Source of the DNA: JAGFIY01 sp964499285
GTDB lineage: Bacteria > Bacteroidota > Ignavibacteria > Ignavibacteriales > Melioribacteraceae
Assembly (NCBI GenBank): GCA_964499285.1
Contig: CAZCLA010000017.1
Span: forward strand, 1-62,668
DNA: 62,668 nucleotides
Reading direction: 5' to 3'
Part shown: positions 9,966 to 19,011 of the stretch, in pieces
Numbering within the stretch: position 1 is the stretch's first letter
Layout: every line of letters starts with the position of its first letter
Position numbers and translations under genes: made by a program
The notes under the pieces: generated by a model
Seen by the model: the letters and a program-made list of their open reading frames with translations, nothing else
Told to the model about the DNA's origin: nothing
Databases searched by the model: none

Positions 9966-11720
9966 ATGAATAAAATCCAAAGAGTCATCATTCTATTTTT
10001 TCTTTTTTTGATCAGTACTTATTCTCAAACAGTAAAGATCAAAATTATTGAAACCACAGACGTGCATGGGGCAATTTTTCCTTATGATTACAATAACGCT
10101 AAGCCGCGGGATGGTTCATTAGCTCAGTTTGCAACTTTACTGAACGAAGAAAGAAACAGATCAAACCAAGAGGTGATATTGTTAAGCGGCGGAGATATTC
10201 TGCAGGGAACACCCGCGGTCTATTATTATAATTTCGAGGACACCACCAGTAATCATCTTCTTGCTCAAGTTATGAATTACTTAAATTATGATGCCGGAAC
10301 AGTTGGAAATCACGATATTGAAACCGGACATGATGTTTATGACAGATTTTGCAGAACAATTAATTTCCCTTGGCTTGCAGCTAATGCTGTTTCAGAAGAA
10401 ACAGCAGAACCTTATTTCAAACCATATACAATTATCGAAAAGAAGAATATTAGAATTGCAGTGCTTGGTTTAATTACTCCTTGGATTCCTCATTGGCTGC
10501 CCCAAAAACTTTGGGACGGAATTATTTTTGAGGATATGACCGAAACTGCTGAAAAGTGGATTAACATAATTAAAGAAAAAGAAGATCCTGATTTAATGAT
10601 AGGGCTGTTTCATTCTGGCGTTGATTATGAGTACGGTACTTCGGAAAGAAGCACACCAAAGAACGAAAACGCTTCATTGATTGTTGCAGAAGATGTTCCC
10701 GGGTTTGATATTATATTTGTCGGCCACGATCACACCGGATGGAACAAATGGGTCACAAACATTAACGGAGATTCTGTATTAATCCTTGGGGCTACAAGTT
10801 CCGCTAGAGATATAGCTTCGGCAGAGATAGAATTTGTTTATGATGAAATTGAAAACAAGTGGGATAAAAATATTATCGGAAATATTGTTGATCTGAAAAT
10901 ATATCCTCCCGATTCAACATTTATGGAAATTTTCGGAGAAGAGTTTAAAATAACAAAAGAATATGTATCGAAGGAAATTGGGGAATTTACAAAAACTCTC
11001 ACGAGCAGAAATGCTGTTTTCGGTCCTTCTCTTTTTACAGATTTTTTGAACAGTATTCAACTCGAAATTACCGGAGCGGATATCTCGTTTGCCGCGCCGC
11101 TTTCATTCAATGCAACAATAGACAGCGGTAAAATTTATGTAAAAGATATGTTCGAACTTTACCGTTACGAAAATCTTTTATACACAATAGAACTGACAGG
11201 AGCGGAAATAAAGGACTATCTTGAATTTACTGCCGATACGTGGTTCAATGTTATGACTAACAGCGAAGATTTTCTTTTGAACTATAAAACAGACGACGAA
11301 GGAAATATTGTCCTCGTCAAAGAAAGACCGATACTTGAAGGGCAATATTATAATTTTGATGCAGCTGCGGGGATTGAATATTTGGTTGATGTTTCAAAAC
11401 CGAAAGGTAATCGCGTTACTATTTTGGGTATGTGTGATACATCAAAAGTTTTTGATGAAGATAAAGTTTATAAAGCAGCACTAAACAGTTACAGAGGCAA
11501 CGGCGGCGGCGGTCATTTAACGGCGGGATCAAAAATTGATAAGGACGAACTATCGGAAAGGATAATAAACTCCACAGAAAAGGATTTCAGATATTTCATT
11601 ATGAAGTGGATTGAAAAGAAGCTGGTAGTTGCTCCGAAGTCATTTAACAATTGGAGGATTGTTCCCGAAGAATGGTGGAAAGAAGCAAAATTACGCGAAA
11701 GCAAATTACTGTTTAAATAG
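9966..11720 (+). CDS. Secreted 5'-nucleotidase / 2',3'-cyclic phosphodiesterase family enzyme
   Basis: A two-domain metallophosphoesterase like UshA/YfkN. After a signal peptide (1-21) the N-terminal calcineurin-like domain shows D32-V-H34, GGD77, G-N115-H116-D and GHDH (about 250) metal motifs. The C-terminal 5'-nucleotidase domain (about 330-560) carries the substrate loop NSYRGNGGGGH. It would hydrolyse nucleotides or cyclic nucleotides outside the cytoplasm to recover nucleosides and phosphate. It is monocistronic and convergent with ispH. Confidence 0.92.
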   Translation: MNKIQRVIILFFLFLISTYSQTVKIKIIETTDVHGAIFPYDYNNAKPRDGSLAQFATLLNEERNRSNQEVILLSGGDILQGTPAVYYYNFEDTTSNHLLAQVMNYLNYDAGTVGNHDIETGHDVYDRFCRTINFPWLAANAVSEETAEPYFKPYTIIEKKNIRIAVLGLITPWIPHWLPQKLWDGIIFEDMTETAEKWINIIKEKEDPDLMIGLFHSGVDYEYGTSERSTPKNENASLIVAEDVPGFDIIFVGHDHTGWNKWVTNINGDSVLILGATSSARDIASAEIEFVYDEIENKWDKNIIGNIVDLKIYPPDSTFMEIFGEEFKITKEYVSKEIGEFTKTLTSRNAVFGPSLFTDFLNSIQLEITGADISFAAPLSFNATIDSGKIYVKDMFELYRYENLLYTIELTGAEIKDYLEFTADTWFNVMTNSEDFLLNYKTDDEGNIVLVKERPILEGQYYNFDAAAGIEYLVDVSKPKGNRVTILGMCDTSKVFDEDKVYKAALNSYRGNGGGGHLTAGSKIDKDELSERIINSTEKDFRYFIMKWIEKKLVVAPKSFNNWRIVPEEWWKEAKLRESKLLFK

Positions 11721-11766
11721 AAGATAAAATATTTCACAGAAACCGACTATACGGTAAGCAGCCGGT

Positions 11767-12987
11767 TTATTTGATAGTATTAATCACTTCTTCTTTTGTT
11801 TTTATTTCATCAAAATACGAAAGCAGTTTGTCCAGCACTTCATCAACATAAGCATCCGGGCATGATGCCCCGCTTGTAAGCACAATATTAACTTTATCCT
11901 TTGTCGGCAAATAATTTTCGGTTATCAATTCCGTTTTTTGCTTAAGATCAAAATGTCGGATCATTTTTCGCGATAAAATTTTATCGGCATTGTTAATAAA
12001 ATATGTGAGAAATTTTTCTTCGAGAAGTTCAACAATGTGTGAAGTGTTCGAACTGTTGTAGCCTCCGACAACAATTGCAAAGTCAGATTCGGTTTCGAGC
12101 AAACCATAAGTAGCCTGCTGATTGTCGTTTGTTGCGTAACAAAGAGTGTCCCGTGTATCGGCAAAATGATCCTTATATTTTTCTGCCCCGAATTTATTGA
12201 TCATAGTTTCTTTCAAGTAATCGGCAATTGCCTGTGTTTCGGAAGCAAGCATTGTTGTTTGATTAACCACTCCGACTCTCTGTAAATCTTTTTTCGGATC
12301 AAAACCGTCTGAGTATTTGCCCTTAAAAAGTTTATAAAAATTTTCTGTTGGAATTTCATTTAAAATTATTTGAGCCAAAAGTTTAGTTTCTTCGATATCT
12401 CTTACTATTACTGATTTCGCATTTCTGATTGAGTGAGAAAACGTTGCCCGCGTTTCCTCGTGGTTATGTTTTCCGTGAATTACAACAGTGTAATCCTTTT
12501 CGCCCAATGAATAAGCGCGGTTCCAAACTTTTTCAACAAATGGGCATGTTGTGTTGTAATGTTCTGTTTGAAGTCCTATTTCTCTAAGTTTCTTTTCTAT
12601 TTCAAGTGTAGTTCCGAATGCAGGTATGATTACAATATCATCCGTTGTAAGTTCCTCCCAATCTAAATAATGATTTCCTTCGGTATCCATTATGAAATTA
12701 ATTCCATTCGACTGAAGATCGGAATTGACCCCAGGGTTATGAATCATTTCGCTTAGGAGAAAAATTCTTTTATCGGGATTTGCCTCAACGGTTTTGTATG
12801 CGATTTCAATTGCGTTTTCAACTCCGTAACAAAACCCAAAGTGGCGGGCAATATAAATCCCAACGGGACCGAAGTCCAAATATGTAGGTGAATAATCCTT
12901 CTTTCTCGGATCACTCTCCTGCCGTAAATTTTTAATATCGGCTATTAAAGAACTTTTATATTTATCCGGAATATCGAATTTTTTCAT
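11767..12987 (-). CDS. ispH: 4-hydroxy-3-methylbut-2-enyl diphosphate reductase (long form)
   Basis: Last enzyme of the MEP isoprenoid pathway; it uses a [4Fe-4S] cluster to make IPP and DMAPP. The three cluster cysteines are C53 (FGFCYGVE), C148 (NTTCPFV) and C283 (DTLCYATN). The HGKHNHEE and GYNSSNTSH substrate motifs are intact. At 406 residues it belongs to the long IspH form, with extra N-terminal and middle segments compared with the roughly 316-residue E. coli enzyme. Its stop is 47 bases from that of the nucleotidase gene. The upstream lipoprotein gene on the same strand ends 12 bases before its start, so they may be cotranscribed. Confidence 0.95.
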   Translation of the reverse strand: MKKFDIPDKYKSSLIADIKNLRQESDPRKKDYSPTYLDFGPVGIYIARHFGFCYGVENAIEIAYKTVEANPDKRIFLLSEMIHNPGVNSDLQSNGINFIMDTEGNHYLDWEELTTDDIVIIPAFGTTLEIEKKLREIGLQTEHYNTTCPFVEKVWNRAYSLGEKDYTVVIHGKHNHEETRATFSHSIRNAKSVIVRDIEETKLLAQIILNEIPTENFYKLFKGKYSDGFDPKKDLQRVGVVNQTTMLASETQAIADYLKETMINKFGAEKYKDHFADTRDTLCYATNDNQQATYGLLETESDFAIVVGGYNSSNTSHIVELLEEKFLTYFINNADKILSRKMIRHFDLKQKTELITENYLPTKDKVNIVLTSGASCPDAYVDEVLDKLLSYFDEIKTKEEVINTIK

Positions 12988-12998
12988 AGAATTTTGTT

Positions 12999-13814
12999 TT
13001 ACTTAAATGTAACATTTACAATCTCTTTGAACTCGATCTTGAAACCGGGAATGTCTTTAATAAGTTCCAATGCTTGTTCAAAATTATCCGGTTTTGTTTT
13101 TTCTAATTTCTCGAGTTTTTCGGGATCCGAAAGCAGCTTTTCAAAATCCATTTCGAAGAGAGTAATCTTATTTCCGTCAACATACTCGGCATCAGTCTCA
13201 ATTATTTTTCCGTTCACTTCCAACGAAACAGAAATTTTCATGTTCTTAAACATCATTTGCATCTGGGAACCTATGCCGGTTGTATCCGCTTCCATTTCAA
13301 CCTCTTCGGTTTCCATAGATTCTTCACTTTCCGATTTTTCTTCCTGTTTAGGCAGCAGTATCTTCAGAGATGATGGATCTCCTATAGTATAATTGAAAGT
13401 GATAACATCCTTTTTATCAAGTTCATCCTGATTATCGAAATCATCCGGCACTTTTTCTCCAGGATCATTTTCAACCTTGATTTTGTTTATGTCCTTAAAA
13501 GAGTAAACAGCGGTATATCCTTTCATATTCTGGTTTTCGTGTTTTTTGCTTGAAACAAACGAGACGCCCTCGCCGAATGAAGAAGCCTCTTTTTTCAGTT
13601 CGTCCTCGCTGAACATATCAACAGGTTCGCCTTCGTTATAGGTGCTGTCGAAAGCCATAAATCCCTCCAGCATTGAAAGTACATCCTTGCTAATAAATAC
13701 GGTCTCCTCAATTGTCCCTGTTCCGTCCGGGTTAAGTTTAACTCGAGTTGTAACGTCGATGCATGATGAAAGCATCAATAAAAACAGCGCTGAAATTGCT
13801 AATAACTTTTTCAT
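12999..13814 (-). CDS. Lipoprotein of unknown function
   Basis: The N-terminus is a lipoprotein signal (LSSC, Cys18). The first mature segment (VTTRVKLNPDGTGTIEETVFIS) resembles a domain seen in many small Bacteroidota lipoproteins and loosely in LppM-type proteins: a beta strand, NPDGTG turn, then another strand. The middle is very acidic with a Glu/Ser-rich linker (about 155-180). No catalytic motif is visible. SD GGAGATAAT precedes the ATG. The gene lies between paaZ and ispH on the same strand, with short gaps, and could be cotranscribed with either. Confidence 0.7.
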   Translation of the reverse strand: MKKLLAISALFLLMLSSCIDVTTRVKLNPDGTGTIEETVFISKDVLSMLEGFMAFDSTYNEGEPVDMFSEDELKKEASSFGEGVSFVSSKKHENQNMKGYTAVYSFKDINKIKVENDPGEKVPDDFDNQDELDKKDVITFNYTIGDPSSLKILLPKQEEKSESEESMETEEVEMEADTTGIGSQMQMMFKNMKISVSLEVNGKIIETDAEYVDGNKITLFEMDFEKLLSDPEKLEKLEKTKPDNFEQALELIKDIPGFKIEFKEIVNVTFK

Positions 13815-13846
13815 ATTATCTCCAATAATTTTTTTTGAAGATTAAT

Positions 13847-15880
13847 TTAATCGTTTTTTCTTTCAACTAATGTAAGAATTGTATAAACCGCCACTATTTC
13901 ATTTTCTTGATTTTTTACTTCCACATACCATTCGACAACACCGTTTGGAATATCTTCCGGTAGACGTTTCTCTTTATATGTTTTTCTTTTACAAGTCAGA
14001 AACGCTTGAATTGTATCCCCAACGTAAACAGGTTTAATAAAACGAAGATTTTCCAATCCGTAATTTGCCAGCACCGGTCCTTTTGCCGGATGAACAAATA
14101 ATCCTGCCGCTGCGGATAAAACAAAATAACCGTGCGCAACTCTTTTTTCGAACATCGATTCTTTTGCGGCAATATCATCCATGTGAGCATAAAAGAAATC
14201 CCCGCTGATTCCGGCAAAGTTTACAATGTCCGCTTCTGTAACTGTACGCCGGGGAGAAATCAACGTTTCACCGATTTCGAGTTCTTCAAAATATTTTTGG
14301 AAAGGATGAACTCTATCGAAGTTATATTCTGCGCCTTTCAAGTACTGTCCGCTCACTTTTGTTAACATAGTTGGGTGACCTTGGAGAGCAACTCGCTGCA
14401 TATATTTTAGAACACTTCTAATTCCGCCAAGTTCTTCTCCACCGCCCGCTCTGCCTGGACCGCCGTGTGTCATATGCGGAAGCGGGGAACCGTGCCCTGT
14501 TGATTCTTTTGCGCATTCATTGTTTATTATGTTAATTCTTCCGTGATAGGAACCAGAACCGAGTACGAATTTTTCGGCAATCTGGCTGTCTGTGGTGTAT
14601 AATGAAGCAACCAAACTTCCTTCACCAAGATTTACGATTTTAATCGCATCATCGATTGTATCATAAGGCATAATTGTGTTTACAGGCCCAAACGCTTCAA
14701 TCTTATGTGGAGCCGAAGTGTTGAATGGATCATCGCATTTTAACAGTATAGGATTAACAAAAGCACTGTCCCTGTTTGAAAATTCAGAACTCCCTTCGTA
14801 CGCAACTTCCAACGATTCCTTCAAAAGTTTGATCTTTTCGTTTAGCATGTTAACATAACGTTTCCCGCCGAGTGACCCCATTCGTGTTTCTTTTTCCGAA
14901 GGATCGCCGATTTTTATTCTAGCTAACCGATCTTTAATAGCCTCTGTTACATCGTTCAATAAATTTTTCGGAACGATTGTCCGGCGGATAGAAGTACACT
15001 TCTGCCCTGCCTTTGATGTCATTTCGTTTGCAACTTCTTTTATGAAAAGGTTGAACTCTTCCATTTCCGGAGTGATATCCGGACCCAATACAGAAGCGTT
15101 AAGCGAGTCAGCTTCAAGATTGAAGCGTACTGAATTTTGAATGACGTTGGGATGCGATTTTAATTTTTGTCCTATTGCTGCAGAACCGGTAAAAGTAACA
15201 ACATCCTGATTTATTAAATAATCAAGTAGATCCTGCGGTTCTCCCAATATCAGCTGAAGAGATCCTTCGGGTAAAATTTTGGATTCGTTCATTATTTCGA
15301 CGATCTTAACTGCAAGATGAGATGATACCGGTGCGGGTTTAACTATTGCGGGCATTCCCGCTAAAAGCGTTGGAGAAAGTTTTTCAAGCATTCCCCAAAC
15401 CGGAAAATTAAATGCGTTGATGTGAAGTGCAGCTCCCTGCAGCGGAATGCAGATGTGCTGTCCGATAAATGTTCCTTTACTCGAAAGCATTTCCGAATTT
15501 CCTTCAACCCATACTTTCCCGTCAGGTATTTCTCTTCTGCCTTTGCTTGCGTAAGTAAATAGTGTTGATATTCCGCCTTCAATATCGACCCATGAATCAA
15601 TTTTTGTCGCACCGGTCTGAAAGGAAAGCGGATATAGTTCATCTTTTCGAGACATTAAATACTGAGCTAATGCTTTCAGCATTCTTCCTCTTTCATGAAA
15701 AGTCATCTTTCTCAGATTTACTCCGCCAACTTCCCTAGCGTATGTAAAAATTTCTTTTATGTTTAATCCCCCATCAAAATATTCGGCAATTTTTTCGCCG
15801 TTAACAGGATTAAATAGAGCAATTGATTTTCCGTTTCCTTCCTTCCATTTACCTGTAACGTATGAATTTAGATGAATCAA
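13847..15880 (-). CDS. paaZ: Bifunctional aldehyde dehydrogenase / MaoC-type enoyl-CoA hydratase (PaaZ)
   Basis: An N-terminal aldehyde dehydrogenase (catalytic C295 in AGQKCTS, general base E256) is joined to a C-terminal hot-dog hydratase (D561 and H566 in GDFFYAH). In aerobic phenylacetate breakdown this enzyme opens the oxepin-CoA ring and oxidises the resulting semialdehyde. The frame runs upstream to a TTG at 15952, but a TTG at 15880 has a strong GAGGAG six bases before it. That start gives 677 residues and residue numbers that line up with E. coli PaaZ (681 aa). No other paa gene is in the window, so it may act on another acyl-CoA or serve a pathway encoded elsewhere. Confidence 0.88.
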   Translation of the reverse strand: MIHLNSYVTGKWKEGNGKSIALFNPVNGEKIAEYFDGGLNIKEIFTYAREVGGVNLRKMTFHERGRMLKALAQYLMSRKDELYPLSFQTGATKIDSWVDIEGGISTLFTYASKGRREIPDGKVWVEGNSEMLSSKGTFIGQHICIPLQGAALHINAFNFPVWGMLEKLSPTLLAGMPAIVKPAPVSSHLAVKIVEIMNESKILPEGSLQLILGEPQDLLDYLINQDVVTFTGSAAIGQKLKSHPNVIQNSVRFNLEADSLNASVLGPDITPEMEEFNLFIKEVANEMTSKAGQKCTSIRRTIVPKNLLNDVTEAIKDRLARIKIGDPSEKETRMGSLGGKRYVNMLNEKIKLLKESLEVAYEGSSEFSNRDSAFVNPILLKCDDPFNTSAPHKIEAFGPVNTIMPYDTIDDAIKIVNLGEGSLVASLYTTDSQIAEKFVLGSGSYHGRINIINNECAKESTGHGSPLPHMTHGGPGRAGGGEELGGIRSVLKYMQRVALQGHPTMLTKVSGQYLKGAEYNFDRVHPFQKYFEELEIGETLISPRRTVTEADIVNFAGISGDFFYAHMDDIAAKESMFEKRVAHGYFVLSAAAGLFVHPAKGPVLANYGLENLRFIKPVYVGDTIQAFLTCKRKTYKEKRLPEDIPNGVVEWYVEVKNQENEIVAVYTILTLVERKND

Positions 15881-16054
15881 GTTTTTCTCCTCAATTATTT
15901 CCGAATAATTGTAATCAATTGTTAAGTTAACTGATTTTGATATAGTTAGCAATTTTGCAACAGATTAAGAAACATATTTTCTATAAATAATGGAAGTGTT
16001 AAATTTTCGTATGCGATTAAGGCAGTTACTGGAAATGAATTAAGGAATTTTTTA

Positions 16055-16888
16055 ATGAGGATAATTTTCATAATCCTTGGGACATTTGGTAGTTTATATT
16101 CTCAGGAGACAGATTTGAAAATCCACGACATTCAGAAAGAAATAATACAAAGCGAATACAATTTTGCAGAAGAAGTAAGAAACACATCGGTGCGCGATGG
16201 TTTTCTTAAATTTATTGCTGAAGATGGAATTCTATTTCGCCCGGGACCGGTAAACGGGAAAGAATTTTTAGAAAATTCCAAAGCACAAACGGGATTGCTT
16301 TTATGGTATCCGACTGAATCGATTATTTCTTCCTCTTTTGATTTTGGAGTTAATACCGGTCCTTGGGAATTAAAAAGAACTGTGGATGAAAAAGCCTCTG
16401 CATTTGGACAATTTTTGACTGTGTGGGAAAAAAAACCCGATGGAACTTGGAAGTTTTTAATTGATGCGGGCATCAGTCATTCAAAACCGGAAATAGTTAT
16501 TGAGGGAATCGAAAACTCTGCAGTAATTGATAAATTCGAAAGCTTAAAAGAATTTGAGGATATTCTCGAAATAGAAAGAAATTTTAACTCCGCCCCGGCA
16601 AGTGAAAATTTTAAGTCTATTGTAAATAGCGAAACCACTTTTCTGAGAAATAACAACTTGCCGGTAAAATATGAAATGAAGGATGAATTTTTATCACAGT
16701 TTACCGGAACTGAAAAATGGGAGACCCTTGGAGGAAAATCTTCCAAAGCTAACGATATTGCTTATACCTATGGAAAAGGAATTTATTCGGACGGAAATTC
16801 TGAAGAAAGTTTTTATTATGTGCATGTTTGGAGAAAAGAAAAAGATAAGTGGATGCTGCTTTTTGATTTACAAAACAAGATATTATAA
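16055..16888 (+). CDS. Secreted protein with two DUF4440/SnoaL-like (NTF2-fold) domains
   Basis: Residues 1-16 look like a signal peptide (LYSQ). The first half (about 22-145) has a DUF4440-like pattern: an N-terminal helix, FIAEDGILFRPGPVNG, then TGPWELKR...GQFLTVWEKKPDGTWKFLIDAG. The second half (about 165-277) repeats it in weaker form, ending HVWRKEKDKWMLLFDL. The family includes ketosteroid-isomerase-like folds of varied or unknown role; nothing here fixes a function. AAGGAA lies upstream of the ATG. Confidence 0.72.
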   Translation: MRIIFIILGTFGSLYSQETDLKIHDIQKEIIQSEYNFAEEVRNTSVRDGFLKFIAEDGILFRPGPVNGKEFLENSKAQTGLLLWYPTESIISSSFDFGVNTGPWELKRTVDEKASAFGQFLTVWEKKPDGTWKFLIDAGISHSKPEIVIEGIENSAVIDKFESLKEFEDILEIERNFNSAPASENFKSIVNSETTFLRNNNLPVKYEMKDEFLSQFTGTEKWETLGGKSSKANDIAYTYGKGIYSDGNSEESFYYVHVWRKEKDKWMLLFDLQNKIL

Positions 16889-17410
16889 GGATATCGATAG
16901 AAAAATAATAAATCATCAGAATCTATCAAATCTTTGTTGATCGAAGGTTGACAGTTATTTTTTTGAACAAGTAGATTTGCTGAGTTATAGATTCTGCAAT
17001 CAGACCTTTGGTTTAGATTTGAAAAATAGTTAGAATATTTAGTGTAGACAACAAAGTGCTTTTTGTTGGAAGTAATGACTACTATGCTAAAATTATTACT
17101 GGAAAACTAAACTGAAGTTAACATGTAAAAATTTTAAGAAACTATATATTATTTTAAATAATTGAAAAAGTTGAGCTGTAAATCCGGTTGATTAAGCAGG
17201 TTGTAAAAATAATAATTGACCAATAGATTTTGGATTCTGAGTAGAACGTTAACATTAAATTGACAAGCGGTATCTGAATTTCTGCTGCTATAATTTTCAA
17301 TGTGACGTAATTCCGTTAATTGACGATTTTTAATCACTTCGCAATATACCTTTTTATCGCACCATATTAGAAAATCCTATATAAACTGAACAATTATTAA
17401 GTTTTATCAA
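16889..17410. other. Long non-coding stretch upstream of the respiratory operon
   Basis: About 520 A+T-rich bases. The only open frame (17149-17337, minus strand, 62 codons) has no SD and no recognisable domain, so I do not call it. An inverted repeat CAACAAA (17049-17055) / TTTGTTG (17062-17068) with a six-base centre is a possible activator-binding site. Sigma-54 operons often have such sites 100-300 bases upstream of the promoter. No RNA gene is apparent. Confidence 0.5.
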
Positions 17411-17425
17411 TGGCATAAATATTGG
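17411..17425 (+). promoter_or_regulatory. Near-consensus sigma-54 (-24/-12) promoter of the Rieske/cytochrome b operon
   Basis: TGGCAT, five bases, TTGG. Compared with the consensus TGGCAC-N5-TTGC it keeps the -24 GG and exact spacing and differs at two positions, including the last base of the -12 element. It lies 49 bases before the Rieske start. Its case is strengthened by the perfect site at 24124 and the sigma-54 activator gene between the two operons. Confidence 0.55.
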
Positions 17426-17473
17426 GATAAAATCATCCTTTGATGATGGTTTAATTTAACCGGAGGTTTAAAA

Positions 17474-17935
17474 TTGGTCAGCGAAGATAAAAAAGAGAAC
17501 AGACGTCAGTTCATCACGAAAGGATTAATGGGGGGAGGCCTGTTTGCAAGCGCAGTATTTTTAATAAAGCATGGTTTTTCGTTCGTCCTTCCGGCAGAAG
17601 GAGAAACTAAAAAAAGAAAATTACTTGTCGGTAAAGTTGAAGAACTTAAAACCGGAGAAGCAAAAGAAGTTACATACGGTGATAATGATTTGTTTCTTGT
17701 ACGAACCGATGACGGTTTCAAAGTATTCTCGGCAATTTGCACGCATCTCGGCTGTAAAATAAAATGGGAAGGTTACAGGAATAGATTTTACTGTGCATGC
17801 CACAAAGGAATTTTCAGCGCAAGCGGAGAAGTAATAAGCGGTCCGCCACCCCGCCCTTTAGATGAATATCAAGTCGAAGTTGAAGATAATCTTGTTTATA
17901 TGTGGATGATAGAAAGCAAAAGAGGATTATCATAA
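17474..17935 (+). CDS. Rieske [2Fe-2S] protein of a cytochrome bc-type complex
   Basis: The cluster-binding boxes are C89-T-H91-L-G-C94 and C107-A-C109-H110; C94 and C109 would form the usual disulfide. An N-terminal RRQF followed by a hydrophobic helix (about 15-32) suggests a Tat-exported membrane anchor. The protein passes electrons from quinol to a cytochrome acceptor. The start is TTG, chosen because GGAGG lies seven bases upstream and no ATG fits. The stop overlaps the cytochrome b start by one base (TAATG), so the two are translationally coupled. No cytochrome c1 or f gene follows; a multihaem cytochrome does. Confidence 0.92.
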   Translation: MVSEDKKENRRQFITKGLMGGGLFASAVFLIKHGFSFVLPAEGETKKRKLLVGKVEELKTGEAKEVTYGDNDLFLVRTDDGFKVFSAICTHLGCKIKWEGYRNRFYCACHKGIFSASGEVISGPPPRPLDEYQVEVEDNLVYMWMIESKRGLS

Positions 17936-18981
17936 TGGGAAAAATTAAAAATTGGTTTTCTAAAAGAATACCTGTTGATAAAGAAAAAGCTACTCGGGTT
18001 TTTGAAGAATTAATTAAAGAACCAATACCCGCTCATATGAAACATTGGTATTATGCTCTTGGAGCTACAACTTTGATTTTGTTTGTCATTCAAATTGTTA
18101 CCGGAATACTGCTTACTTTCTATTACATTCCTTCTCCCGAAATGGCTTACGAAAGCGTTCGCTACATTACCGAAGAAGTAAGAATGGGATTCTATATCCG
18201 CGGGCTTCATCGCTGGGGCTCTAATTTAATGGTTATTGCGATTTTTCTTCATATGGTTAGAGTGTTCTTTACAAGAGCTTATCGTAAACCGCGCGAATTA
18301 AATTGGATTTTGGGCGTAGTGATTCTTCTATCTACTCTAACCCTATGTTTTACCGGCTATTCATTAGTATACAATCAGCTTTCTTATTGGGCGGCAACGG
18401 TTGGTACAAACATGATTAAAGAAATTCCAATTATAGGCATACCAATTTTGGAAGCATTAAGAGGCGGATCCGAAGTAACTACCAATACTTTAACACGATT
18501 CTTCAATTTGCACGTAATATTTATGCCCATGATATTGCTTGTTTTAGTAATTATTCATATAGTTTTCATCCGGCTTCACGGTGTTGCAAAAATTGAAGGA
18601 TACGAGCATGAAGAAAAATCATATCCGTTTTATCCGGAACATTTTTATCATACCCTATTAATTGGTTTATTTCTTTTAACTGTTTTAAGTGCATTAACTG
18701 TAATATTACCTCCCGGGTTAGGTGATCCGGCAAACCCTCATGTAACGCCAAACCACATTAAACCGGAATGGTATTTCTACGGAATTTATGCATTGTTGAA
18801 TTTATTTCCTCTGCGATTCGGGATATACCTAATTATAGTTTTTATTATAGTTGGAACCTTTTGGCCGTTCATTGACGAGTACATCAGAATAAAATGGCCA
18901 AAGCTAAAAGTGCATTACTTTTTCGGAAGCTTATGTGCTTTTCTTTTTTTGCTTTTCACTGTCTATGAAATGTTTGTTTAA
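17935..18981 (+). CDS. Full-length cytochrome b of a Rieske/cytochrome b complex
   Basis: A 348-residue polytopic membrane protein containing both the cytochrome b6-like N-terminal part and the C-terminal quinol-site part in one chain. Haem-ligand histidines are H92 and H106 on one helix and H193 and H208 on another. The Qo-site motif is P277-E-W-Y280. The frame extends 11 codons upstream, but the ATG overlapping the Rieske stop is the natural start. Together with the Rieske protein it would oxidise menaquinol and hand electrons to the octahaem cytochrome encoded next, 30 bases downstream. Confidence 0.93.
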   Translation: MGKIKNWFSKRIPVDKEKATRVFEELIKEPIPAHMKHWYYALGATTLILFVIQIVTGILLTFYYIPSPEMAYESVRYITEEVRMGFYIRGLHRWGSNLMVIAIFLHMVRVFFTRAYRKPRELNWILGVVILLSTLTLCFTGYSLVYNQLSYWAATVGTNMIKEIPIIGIPILEALRGGSEVTTNTLTRFFNLHVIFMPMILLVLVIIHIVFIRLHGVAKIEGYEHEEKSYPFYPEHFYHTLLIGLFLLTVLSALTVILPPGLGDPANPHVTPNHIKPEWYFYGIYALLNLFPLRFGIYLIIVFIIVGTFWPFIDEYIRIKWPKLKVHYFFGSLCAFLFLLFTVYEMFV

Positions 18982-19011
18982 TAATAATAAAAGTAATTAC
19001 GGAGCTTTTCT

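Noticed and set aside
11740..11768. AAACCG/CGGTTT inverted repeat between the nucleotidase gene and ispH
   Set aside because: Six-base stem, long loop and no T-run; too weak to list as a terminator.
17149..17337. 62-codon minus-strand open frame in the long gap before the Rieske gene
   Set aside because: No SD, no recognisable domain, low-complexity A+T-rich composition.
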